NCBI GenBank assembly: GCA_013298715.1
Contig: JAAFIQ010000010.1
Coordinates: 62,001-126,000 of the forward strand
Direction: 5' to 3'
Origin: Bacteroidota bacterium
Lineage (GTDB): Bacteria; Bacteroidota; Bacteroidia; B-17B0; Aurantibacillaceae
DNA length: 64,000 bases
Each line of letters begins with the position of its first letter. Position 1 is the first letter of the stretch. Below the pieces are notes generated by a model, which saw only the letters and a program-made list of their open reading frames with translations, searched no databases and had not been told where the DNA came from. Positions 33,556 to 41,553 of this stretch are shown in pieces. The position numbers were made by a program, and so were the translations under genes.

Positions 33556-34474
33556 TTTATCTTACAAGCAAATACGTACACTTAACCAAACGCTGCAGCA
33601 CAGTTTTTCGATATTGCTTAAAAATAGTGTTCAGGTACTAATTTGTTTTCTAGTTTTTTTGTTACCTATTTTTGTTATAATAAATTTAATCTCTATAACT
33701 GCATTTAATACAGACATAAACCTTCTGTTGCGTTTAAAAGTATCGTACCTAACGGGAAATAAAAAATTTATTCAATTAATTATTTCTGGCGCAATGCTGC
33801 TAGTGCTTTGCTGTATATACAATATTATTCTTAATAAACTTATTCTTTTTAAACATCAAACTACGTTTAAAGGAAACTTATTTCAGTTTGTAAAAGATGG
33901 ATTTATTGAATCGTTTCAAAAGCATTATTCTAATACACTTTACGCAGTATTATTATTTTGTGCCACCTATTTAATAACGGATTATATTGGCTACTACATT
34001 GGTGGAGACAATGCAACAGATTACCAAACTGACGTAACACTATTTATTTTTGAACGCCTCACGGCTATGATATTTTCTATTGTTTTAATGCCTATAGCTA
34101 CGTATTTACTTTTTACAAGTTTATTTGTTTCGTTTAGAGATAACATAAATGTATTTTTGGCTTTTGGTAAAATTAAAAAACACTTGATAGGCAACTGGCC
34201 AAAAATTTTTGGTGCTTCTTTATTATTTGCATTCATTTACAAGTTAACTGGTTTAATAGGCATTCTTCCAAGTTTTATAATTGGATTTTTTAATTTAATA
34301 AGTTGGCAAGATGTTTCATTCGTAAACTTACTTTGGAATATTATCAAGTACTACGAACTCATAATTAAATGTTTTTGCATTATGTTATTTGCTATTCTGT
34401 GTATTTACAATTATACGTCGTTAGAAGAAAAAATTGAAGCCTCTGAGATAAAAGAAAAAATTAATTCCATTTAA
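33548..34474 (+). CDS. Multi-pass membrane protein of the MoxR cluster (paralog 1)
   Basis: 308 residues with about six hydrophobic helices, beginning MNNLSYKQIRTLNQTLQHSFSILLKNSVQVLICFLVFLLPI. The N-terminal YKQIR and the C-terminal SLEEKIEASEIKEKINSI match the two following paralogs (YKKVR start, ...GKIDSI or NQLINSI end). All three are of near-equal length and lie in tandem, so they arose by duplication. No enzymatic motif is visible; a structural role in the membrane complex of this cluster is inferred. Start overlaps the SpoIIM-like stop by 8 bp. Confidence 0.8.
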   Translation: MNNLSYKQIRTLNQTLQHSFSILLKNSVQVLICFLVFLLPIFVIINLISITAFNTDINLLLRLKVSYLTGNKKFIQLIISGAMLLVLCCIYNIILNKLILFKHQTTFKGNLFQFVKDGFIESFQKHYSNTLYAVLLFCATYLITDYIGYYIGGDNATDYQTDVTLFIFERLTAMIFSIVLMPIATYLLFTSLFVSFRDNINVFLAFGKIKKHLIGNWPKIFGASLLFAFIYKLTGLIGILPSFIIGFFNLISWQDVSFVNLLWNIIKYYELIIKCFCIMLFAILCIYNYTSLEEKIEASEIKEKINSI

Positions 34475-34477
34475 GTT

Positions 34478-35434
34478 ATGATTACCGAAAAAATATCCTA
34501 CAAAAAAGTGCGCGACTTTGGTCAAGTGTTTGGTGCGAGTTTTAATTTTACTAAACAAAACTTTAAACCTATTGCTGGTGCTCTACTTTTAACCATTGTT
34601 CCTTTATCAGTAGTAATCGCCTACCTATCTATTAGATTGCAAGCACAAACCAACTCCTTCTCCAGAGCTGGTTTTGGATTAGATGTCTATAAAAATTTAG
34701 GCTTATTGCTCTTAAACAACTTATCTGTTTACTTACTTATAATTATACTCTCTTGGTTAATGGGAGCTATTATTAATACAATTTTTTTTAGGGCACTACA
34801 AAAAAATGAAGAGTTGCCAAAAGGCGAAAAAATTACAAGCGCCTTGTTACTTAAAAGTTTTATTGGTGATGTTTTAAATCAGCTCATAAATATTATCCTC
34901 ATTTCAATTACATTTATAATTTCGTTATCAATTATTGGGTTAGTTTTTGGCTTATTGCTGAGTTTGGGAGTTGGTGCTATAAATGTTATTGTAGGAATAC
35001 TACTCTTCTTTTTCATTTTATTCTTTCTTTTCATTCTGTTGCCAATTATTTTTCATGTTATAGTGGTCTCTCTTTTCGTGTGTTATGTTAATAAAACGTA
35101 TTTCATACCTGCAACCAAAGAGGTATTACGTGTAATGAAAGGGAATTTTTGGAACACGTGGCTTGTTATATTTGTTGGAGGTATTTACTACATGGTTGCA
35201 AGCACTATAGTATCTTTACCAACAATTATTTTATCATTAATGAAATCGTTTAGTAAGGCGCGCGCAAGTGCAGATGACTCAACTTCTATTGCATTAATTG
35301 TAGCCACTACAATTTCATCACTCCTTCAACGATTTATTTTAGGTACACTTTACTTAATGATAATATATCAACACATGAGTTGTAAAGAGAAAAAAGAAGG
35401 CTCAACTATTTCAGGGAAAATAGATTCTATTTAA
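34478..35434 (+). CDS. Multi-pass membrane protein of the MoxR cluster (paralog 2)
   Basis: 318 residues, begins MITEKISYKKVRDFGQVFGA, then alternating long hydrophobic helices. Its first 65 nucleotides are nearly identical to those of the next gene (one difference), although the rest of the two proteins is clearly diverged. This indicates recent duplication or gene conversion confined to the 5' end. Stop and start of the next gene overlap by one base (TAATG). The end has the shared SGKIDSI tail. Confidence 0.85.
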   Translation: MITEKISYKKVRDFGQVFGASFNFTKQNFKPIAGALLLTIVPLSVVIAYLSIRLQAQTNSFSRAGFGLDVYKNLGLLLLNNLSVYLLIIILSWLMGAIINTIFFRALQKNEELPKGEKITSALLLKSFIGDVLNQLINIILISITFIISLSIIGLVFGLLLSLGVGAINVIVGILLFFFILFFLFILLPIIFHVIVVSLFVCYVNKTYFIPATKEVLRVMKGNFWNTWLVIFVGGIYYMVASTIVSLPTIILSLMKSFSKARASADDSTSIALIVATTISSLLQRFILGTLYLMIIYQHMSCKEKKEGSTISGKIDSI

Positions 35435-36396
35435 TGATTACCGAAAAAATATCCTACAAAAAAGTGCGCGACTTTGGTCAAGTTTTTGGTGCGAGTTTTG
35501 GCTACATCAAACAAAATATTAAATCGTTGTATGGTGCAATTATTTTATACACCTTGCCTCCATTAAGCATAATTACCTTATTACTAATTTATTTAATAAA
35601 AAATTCTGAAATTTTTAGTTTTGGTAATCTCTCGAGTAATGGAGTAGTTGTAAGCATTCTGTTTTTTTTGTTTATCATCATGTTAGTGTTTTTAATAATT
35701 CATTGCACGTTTTTAACCATAATAAATAAACATCTAATAGATAACGAAAATTTAGGTAAGGATGATTATGTTAATCTAACGCAGGTTGGTAAAGGATTTC
35801 TAAAAAACTTTTGGCCTGTGCTTGGAAACACACTATTGCTTGTTTTTTTGAGTTTTATTTTTGGTGCAATTTTAGCAATTGTGTTTTCGCTCTTCGCCTT
35901 TCTTATTTCGGCAGGCGGTTTGCTGGGCGGACTATTTCTTTTGCTATTTGTTATGTTTTATTATTTAATAGTTACACCTGTTTTAACTTACGTTTTTATA
36001 ACGATTTATTTTGTAATGCTAAAGGATAAAGTAGGTATAATAACCGCATTAATTAAAGTTTTTAAAAGTTTAAAAGGCAACTTTTGGAGTACCTGGCTGG
36101 TTTCCTTTCTAGGCTTTGTAATGTGCTATATTGCTAGCGGAATTTTAGCTATTCCTATGGCTATTTTATTCCTTTTTACTGTTTTTACGCGATTTAAAGA
36201 TTATACCGATCCTAATTCTGGTACAAACAACATAGGTGTAACAACTTTAGTAATCGGCGCAATTCTGTTCTTAGTTACCATATTGCTATTTTTTATGATT
36301 TATTCAGTATTAATTCTCCTTTGCAATTTTCAGTATTCTAGTATTGAAGAAAAGAAAACCGGAACAACAATTAATCAACTTATTAACTCTATATAA
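35434..36396 (+). CDS. Multi-pass membrane protein of the MoxR cluster (paralog 3)
   Basis: 320 residues starting with the same N-terminal sequence as paralog 2 (MITEKISYKKVRDFGQVF), then about six membrane helices (KSLYGAIILYTLPPLSIITLLLIYLI, VLGNTLLLVFLSFIFGAILAIVFSLFAF, TTLVIGAILFLVTILLFFMIYSVLILL). The C-terminus NFQYSSIEEKKTGTTINQLINSI parallels the other paralogs. A dimer or larger assembly of the three proteins is plausible. Followed after 11 bp by the DUF4129 gene. Confidence 0.85.
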   Translation: MITEKISYKKVRDFGQVFGASFGYIKQNIKSLYGAIILYTLPPLSIITLLLIYLIKNSEIFSFGNLSSNGVVVSILFFLFIIMLVFLIIHCTFLTIINKHLIDNENLGKDDYVNLTQVGKGFLKNFWPVLGNTLLLVFLSFIFGAILAIVFSLFAFLISAGGLLGGLFLLLFVMFYYLIVTPVLTYVFITIYFVMLKDKVGIITALIKVFKSLKGNFWSTWLVSFLGFVMCYIASGILAIPMAILFLFTVFTRFKDYTDPNSGTNNIGVTTLVIGAILFLVTILLFFMIYSVLILLCNFQYSSIEEKKTGTTINQLINSI

Positions 36397-36407
36397 GAAA
36401 ATAAACC

Positions 36408-37157
36408 ATTTTTAATAAAATAGCATATTTAATCTTATTATTCTGCTTTGTTCTTTTTACAAAAGCCAACACTAAAACGCCATTACTTAAAGATAGTAGC
36501 GAAATAAAAGCATTTTCTGCGTTAAAAGACACCTTTTATATTACTCTTATTAAGCCAAGCCCAGAAACGGAAAGAGAAATTTTTAAAGGAATAAATTACG
36601 ATGTTAAAGTAGAGAAACAAAAGGTCTCTTTAAATGTTCTAGAAGAATTTCTAGAATGGTTGTCAAAATTCCTTTTCGGAAAAGCAAATTATGAATCAGT
36701 AGCAGGGGCAAGAAAACTCATAATTTGGCTGGTGGTAATTGTTGCAGTTATTACAGTTATTATTCTACTTACCAAAACTAATTTAATTGGTTTAGTTAAA
36801 TCAAAAGGTAAAAATACCGCCTTTAGTTTTAGTGATATAACCGAAGATTTAGAAACAATTAATTTTGAGCAGCGCATAGCAGATGCCTTAAAGGATGATA
36901 ATTTTAGGTTAGCAATACGGTGGCATTATTTAAAAATTTTATTTCTGCTCGATAAAAACAAACACATCAACTTTGCACCTTATAAAACAAATTTTGATTA
37001 TGCATATGAAATCAAAAATAGTACAATAAAATCCAAATTTAATTCTGCTAGCAAAATTTATGAATTTGTTTGGTACGGAAAATTTGATTTAGATAAAAAC
37101 AAATACGAAACCAGTAAAAAAGAGTTTAAAGATTTTGAAGCCATAATTCATGTTTAA
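36408..37157 (+). CDS. DUF4129 protein, apparently starting at ATT
   Basis: About 249 residues. The first ATG in frame (36690s) would lose the signal and about 90 conserved residues. The frame is open from an upstream stop at 36402, and reading from ATT at 36408 gives FNKIAYLILLFCFVLFTKA, a clean signal peptide, then a periplasmic region, a membrane helix (LIIWLVVIVAVITVIILLT) and the cytosolic DUF4129 domain (FEQRIADALKDDNFRLAIRWHYLKILFLLD ... YEFVWYGKFDLDKNKYE). An ATT start is rare but known (infC). The alternative is a GUG/UUG or an ATG-to-ATT mutation. Its 3' end overlaps the next gene by 8 bp. Confidence 0.75.
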   Translation: MFNKIAYLILLFCFVLFTKANTKTPLLKDSSEIKAFSALKDTFYITLIKPSPETEREIFKGINYDVKVEKQKVSLNVLEEFLEWLSKFLFGKANYESVAGARKLIIWLVVIVAVITVIILLTKTNLIGLVKSKGKNTAFSFSDITEDLETINFEQRIADALKDDNFRLAIRWHYLKILFLLDKNKHINFAPYKTNFDYAYEIKNSTIKSKFNSASKIYEFVWYGKFDLDKNKYETSKKEFKDFEAIIHV

Positions 37158-38349
37158 AGGGAATAAAAAATTCATACTCATTTTCGCTTCGTCTATTTTA
37201 GGGGTTGTGTTACTACAATATTTATTGCCACAACCAATAAATTGGAATAAAACGTATTTGGGCCAAAGCCAAAATCCGTTTGGGAGTTATGTCGCTGCCG
37301 AACTATTAAAAAAAACATACTGCAAAGATTTTAAAACAAACAAGCAAACGCTTTATAACCTTGTAAACAATGTAAAAAATAAAACATCGCTTGTAATTGT
37401 AAATGATAGAATCGACTTTAATAAATTAGATGTTGAAGCACTTTATAATTTTTTAGGATACGGCAATACAGTACTTATAGCGGCAAATAATTTTAATGGT
37501 CCTTTGGCAGATAGTTTGCATTTAGAAACCGAAGTAGATTACTCTGATTTTTATTTGTCAATAGATTCCTTAATAAAAAAAGACAGCGTACCGATTAATT
37601 TTTTTGCCAAAAACATTAAAACTAAAAAATTCTTTTTACCAAATGTTTGCACAAAAACTAAGTTCCTAAGTTTTGATAGCACTCGCTTTAAAGTTTTAGC
37701 CGGAGGCAATAAAAATCAATCTTATTTAATTAAACGGCGTTTAAACGGGGGCACACTTTACTTATTATCAATGCCTGATGTGTTTGGTAATTATGCAATA
37801 GCGAACAAACCTTCAAAAGATATTGCCTATACCATTTTTAGCTTATTAAAAAACGAAACACTTATTTGGGATGAATATTATAAATCGTATAACGTAAATA
37901 ATACATCTCCACTTAAATTTATTTTAGAAAGTGATGCCCTTTACGCAGCCTTTATGCTTACGCTTCTTACAATAATTCTTTATATGATTTTTGAAGGAAG
38001 ACGAAAACAAAAACCAATTCCTATGTTAGAGGCCAACACCAATTCAACTTTAGAATTTGTTAAAGTAATCAGTCATGTTTATTACAATAACAAAGGACAT
38101 CAAAACATTGCGATTGAAAAAATAAAATTCTTTTACGAAAGTGTTCGCAAAAAATTTAATGTAAACACAAATTATATTACCACTGATTTTATAGAAGAAG
38201 TAAGTGCCTTAAGCGGCATAGAGAATAAACTTGTAAAACAATTATTCAATTATTGCGAGTTTATAAAAAAATTACCCGAAATTACAGAGCTAGAATTGGT
38301 AGAACTAAACCGACAAATACATAATTTTAATAAAAATAGTTTAAGATAA
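37150..38349 (+). CDS. DUF4350-containing membrane protein
   Basis: 399 residues with an N-terminal signal anchor (FILIFASSILGVVLLQYLLP), a large periplasmic region with the DUF4350 pattern (NPFGSYVAAELLKKTYCKDFKTN, NTVLIAANNFNG, GGTLYLLSMPDVFGNYAIA, ETLIWDEYYKSY), and a second membrane helix near residue 270 (ALYAAFMLTLLTIILYMIFEG). The C-terminal cytosolic part is helical (IAIEKIKFFYESVRKKFNVN). It begins inside the last codons of the DUF4129 gene and precedes the MoxR gene, the order typical for this cluster. Confidence 0.88.
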   Translation: MFKGNKKFILIFASSILGVVLLQYLLPQPINWNKTYLGQSQNPFGSYVAAELLKKTYCKDFKTNKQTLYNLVNNVKNKTSLVIVNDRIDFNKLDVEALYNFLGYGNTVLIAANNFNGPLADSLHLETEVDYSDFYLSIDSLIKKDSVPINFFAKNIKTKKFFLPNVCTKTKFLSFDSTRFKVLAGGNKNQSYLIKRRLNGGTLYLLSMPDVFGNYAIANKPSKDIAYTIFSLLKNETLIWDEYYKSYNVNNTSPLKFILESDALYAAFMLTLLTIILYMIFEGRRKQKPIPMLEANTNSTLEFVKVISHVYYNNKGHQNIAIEKIKFFYESVRKKFNVNTNYITTDFIEEVSALSGIENKLVKQLFNYCEFIKKLPEITELELVELNRQIHNFNKNSLR

Positions 38350-38355
38350 AACACA

Positions 38356-39333
38356 ATGGAAGAAAATCAATTTAAAAACCGAATAGATTTAACGGAGTTA
38401 ACAGAAAAAACAAATCAAGTTAAAACCGAAATTGCAAAATACATTGTTGGCCAGCACCAATTAATAGATATGCTTTTGGTAGCGCTGCTCGCCGATGGAC
38501 ACGTTTTGATTGAAGGCGTGCCAGGCGTTGCAAAAACCTTAACCGCACGATTACTTGCCAAAACAATTGATGCAGATTTTAAGCGCATTCAGTTTACACC
38601 AGATTTAATGCCAAGCGATATTATTGGAACATCTGTTTTTAATGCCAAAACATCTGACTTTGAATTTAAAAAAGGCCCTTTGTTCGCAAACTTGGTTTTA
38701 GCAGATGAAATTAATCGCTCGCCAGCAAAAACCCAAGCTGCATTATTTGAGGCAATGGAAGAGCGCCAAATTACAGTAGATGGAACTTCGTATAAATTAG
38801 ATTTACCTTTTATGGTATTAGCCACCCAAAATCCAGTTGAACAAGAGGGAACATACCGCTTGCCTGAAGCACAATTAGATCGCTTTTTATTTAAATTAAA
38901 TGTAAGTTACCCTTCACTCGAAGACGAAGGACAAATGCTTATCAACGTACATAAAAACACACACATAGTTGATTTTAATTCAATTTTAAAAGTAGTAAGT
39001 AAAAGCGGTATTGCAACTTTAAAAAGTTTGGTACAAAAAATTGTTGTCGAAGAAAACTTGATTAAATACATTGCGCAATTGGTAAATGCAACACGCAAAA
39101 ATCCAGCCTTGTATTTAGGCGCCTCCCCCAGAGCAAGTATTGCTATATTAAATTCTGCTAAAGCGAATGCTTGCTTGCAAAACCGCGATTTTGTTACGCC
39201 AGACGATATTAAATATGTGTGCTTCCCAGTACTGCGTCACCGCGTAATGCTAACGCCTGAAAAAGAAATGGAAGGCATTTTAGTAGACGTGGTTATTCAA
39301 CAAATTATTGATAAAGTAGAAATTCCTCGTTAA
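38356..39333 (+). CDS. MoxR-family AAA+ ATPase
   Basis: 325 residues. Walker A GVPGVAKTLTARLL and Walker B LVLADEINRSPAKTQAALFEAMEE, followed by FMVLATQNPVEQEGTYRLPEAQLDRF with sensor 1 and the C-terminal helical lid (LGASPRASIAIL with sensor 2 Arg). MoxR ATPases remodel or insert metals or subunits into partner proteins, usually a DUF58/VWA partner encoded next door. Located 6 bp after the DUF4350 gene and 5 bp before the DUF58 gene. Confidence 0.95.
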   Translation: MEENQFKNRIDLTELTEKTNQVKTEIAKYIVGQHQLIDMLLVALLADGHVLIEGVPGVAKTLTARLLAKTIDADFKRIQFTPDLMPSDIIGTSVFNAKTSDFEFKKGPLFANLVLADEINRSPAKTQAALFEAMEERQITVDGTSYKLDLPFMVLATQNPVEQEGTYRLPEAQLDRFLFKLNVSYPSLEDEGQMLINVHKNTHIVDFNSILKVVSKSGIATLKSLVQKIVVEENLIKYIAQLVNATRKNPALYLGASPRASIAILNSAKANACLQNRDFVTPDDIKYVCFPVLRHRVMLTPEKEMEGILVDVVIQQIIDKVEIPR

Positions 39334-39338
39334 TTTTT

Positions 39339-40688
39339 TTGAAAGAAAAGTTCTTACATATTTTTAAGCAGTTTAGATTGTCTGGTAGGGCGTATTACGT
39401 TGTTTTGGTGCTGGTTGTACTTTTTGTTTTATCATTTATTCAACCAAAACTTTATGCAATTACGTCTCTAACATTATTTGTATTTTTTTTATTACTTATT
39501 GTAGATGGAATTATATTGTTTAAAAATCAAGAACCAATTAGCGCAAGTCGCAGCAGTGAGCACTCGCGCTTAAGTAATGGCGATGTAAATAATTTATACT
39601 TAACTATTGAAAATTATTACGCATTTAAAATTAAGCTTCAAATTCTTGATGAACTCCCTTTTCAGTTACAAGCTCGAGATTTTGTAATTAAATGCGTTCT
39701 CGATTCGGGTGAAGTTAAAAAATTTTCGTATTTCATCCGCCCTATTGAGCGCGGAGAATACCATTTCGGAACTCTAAACATTTTAGCAACAAGTCCGCTC
39801 AGTTTAGTTGAGCGTCAACTAAAAATCTCACAAGAATTTATGTTGCCAGCTTATCCTTCTTTTTTAAAATTGAGGCAGTACGAGTTATTGGCTATTAGCA
39901 ACCGATTAAGCGATTTAGGATTAAAAAAAATCAGGCGCATTGGCCATAGTTCTGAATTTGAACAGATAAAGGAATATGTGCAGGGCGATGATATTCGTAC
40001 AATTAATTGGAAGGCAACTGCGCGCAGAAATCAATTAATGGTAAATCACTTTAGAGATGAGCGTGCACAACAAGTTTACTGTGTTGTGGATATGGGTCGA
40101 GTAATGAAAATGCCGTTTGAAGAATTAACCTTATTGGATTATTCCATTAACGCCTCTTTAGTTTTAGGTCATGTTGCTTGGATTAAACAAGATAAACCTG
40201 GCTTAATTGGATTTAATAGTAAAGTGGTAACTGCTGTAAATGCTGATAGAAAAGGCAATCAATTATTGCGCTTGCAAGAAGCATTGTATAATGCAAAAAC
40301 CAATTTTGAAGAGAGTAACTTTGATAATTTATTAGCGTATACACGAGCTAAAGTTACACAACGAAGTTTGTTTTTATTGTTTACTAATTTTGAATCGTTA
40401 AGTGGCTTACGCCGACAAAGTAAATATTTGCGCAGGTTGGCAACCCAACATTTAGTAGTTGTAATCTTTTTTGAAAACACAGAATTAAAGCAATTGCTAA
40501 ACACTACACCAAAAAACACGTTTCAAATTTACGAGCAAGCCATTGCGCAAAAATTTGATATAGAAAAACGACAAATAGTTGCGGAGCTTCAACAGTACGG
40601 TATACTGAGCGTTTATACGAGCCCACAAAACTTAACGGTAAATACATTAAATAAATATCTAGAAATTAAAACCAGAGGTTTAATTTAG
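39339..40688 (+). CDS. DUF58-containing protein
   Basis: 449 residues; two N-terminal membrane helices (AYYVVLVLVVLFVLSFI, LYAITSLTLFVFFLLLIVDGIILF), then a periplasm-to-cytosol domain with the DUF58 signature EFEQIKEYVQGDDIRTINWKATARRNQLMVNHFRDERAQQVYCVVDMGR. A von Willebrand-like fold is common in the family. The first codon in frame is TTG (39339) and no ATG occurs before the first membrane helix, so a TTG start is accepted. It closes the operon and is the presumed MoxR partner. Confidence 0.9.
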   Translation: MKEKFLHIFKQFRLSGRAYYVVLVLVVLFVLSFIQPKLYAITSLTLFVFFLLLIVDGIILFKNQEPISASRSSEHSRLSNGDVNNLYLTIENYYAFKIKLQILDELPFQLQARDFVIKCVLDSGEVKKFSYFIRPIERGEYHFGTLNILATSPLSLVERQLKISQEFMLPAYPSFLKLRQYELLAISNRLSDLGLKKIRRIGHSSEFEQIKEYVQGDDIRTINWKATARRNQLMVNHFRDERAQQVYCVVDMGRVMKMPFEELTLLDYSINASLVLGHVAWIKQDKPGLIGFNSKVVTAVNADRKGNQLLRLQEALYNAKTNFEESNFDNLLAYTRAKVTQRSLFLLFTNFESLSGLRRQSKYLRRLATQHLVVVIFFENTELKQLLNTTPKNTFQIYEQAIAQKFDIEKRQIVAELQQYGILSVYTSPQNLTVNTLNKYLEIKTRGLI

Positions 40689-40751
40689 TGGTATTGGTTA
40701 TCTGAAACACGGATATTTGATTTTATACCAATAAAACTTTAAACAGCAATT

Positions 40752-40897
40752 AGACAGTAGAAGTCGAGTTATCGACGAACTACCTGTCTTATTGCGGGTT
40801 ATCCCGATTTAGCAACTGTTAGGATTTGTTACAAATGATTCATTGGAAAATCCTTACAGTTGCTTAATCTCAGACAATTCTTTTTTTGAATTGTCTG
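40752..40897. repeat. Cluster of four stem-loops between DUF58 and the next gene
   Basis: Within 146 bp: AGACAGTAG/CTACCTGTCT (40752-40789), CGGG-TTAT-CCCG (40795-40806), AGCAACTGTTAGGATTT/AAATCCTTACAGTTGCT (40811-40827 and 40848-40864, one mismatch), and CAGACAATTC-T7-GAATTGTCTG (40871-40897). The last may terminate the DUF58 operon. The density of perfect palindromes is unusual for a plain spacer and suggests a MITE-like or structured-RNA element. Confidence 0.65.
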
Positions 40898-40904
40898 TTT
40901 AAGG

Positions 40905-41486
40905 TTAAACGTTAATTGCATTTCTTTTTTCCATTCTGCGAAGTTTCATCCGGGTGCGCGAATGGAAAGCGTTTTTCCAACAACCCCAACAGTTAATTTT
41001 TGGATTCATTATATGGTTAGTAGATTTTACTTTAGCATTGATGATGGATTTAGACATTTCAAAAACGCTATTTAGTGTGAGTAAATATTTAGTTTTAATT
41101 GTGTCCTTGGTTTTTTTAATCGTGTAACGCGTAATTTTTTGTTCGGTATTCATAGAAAAGATTTCTATTTTACTTGTTTTAAGTTGTTTTTTCAAAGTGG
41201 ATTTTATTTTTTGAATTCGCTTCAAAGTAAGGGCTTCTGTTTCCAAACTATCCCGCCACATTACAAGGCTATTTGTACTTTTATTAAAATTACTTGCAAT
41301 GTGTTTAATACAAGAATCAACCGAGTATGGCATATGCGCATATTCAGTTGACTTGTTTTTAAAATAAATACTCGGAAAAGTCATTTTAAATTCGCTTGCA
41401 ATCAATCTATCAATCTCATTTTCTTGAGCGCTCAAAAAAGTGGTGAAGATAAAAAGCACTTGGAGTAATTTGCAACGTTTTGGCAT
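40905..41486 (-). CDS. Exported hypothetical protein
   Basis: 193 residues with a short signal-like start (MPKRCKLLQVLFIFTTFLSAQ). The rest is basic and helical; the C-terminus contains INCWGCWKNAF followed by a strongly basic tail (RTRMKLRRMEKRN). No domain recognised. It reads as a stand-alone gene between a hairpin cluster and the DUF5686 gene, so function is unknown. Confidence 0.6.
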   Translation of the reverse strand: MPKRCKLLQVLFIFTTFLSAQENEIDRLIASEFKMTFPSIYFKNKSTEYAHMPYSVDSCIKHIASNFNKSTNSLVMWRDSLETEALTLKRIQKIKSTLKKQLKTSKIEIFSMNTEQKITRYTIKKTKDTIKTKYLLTLNSVFEMSKSIINAKVKSTNHIMNPKINCWGCWKNAFHSRTRMKLRRMEKRNAINV

Positions 41487-41553
41487 GAAGTCTTATAAAA
41501 CAAAGGTAAAAAATAACTTAGCGAGATTGTGTTTTTCCCTAGTTTTATAAATT

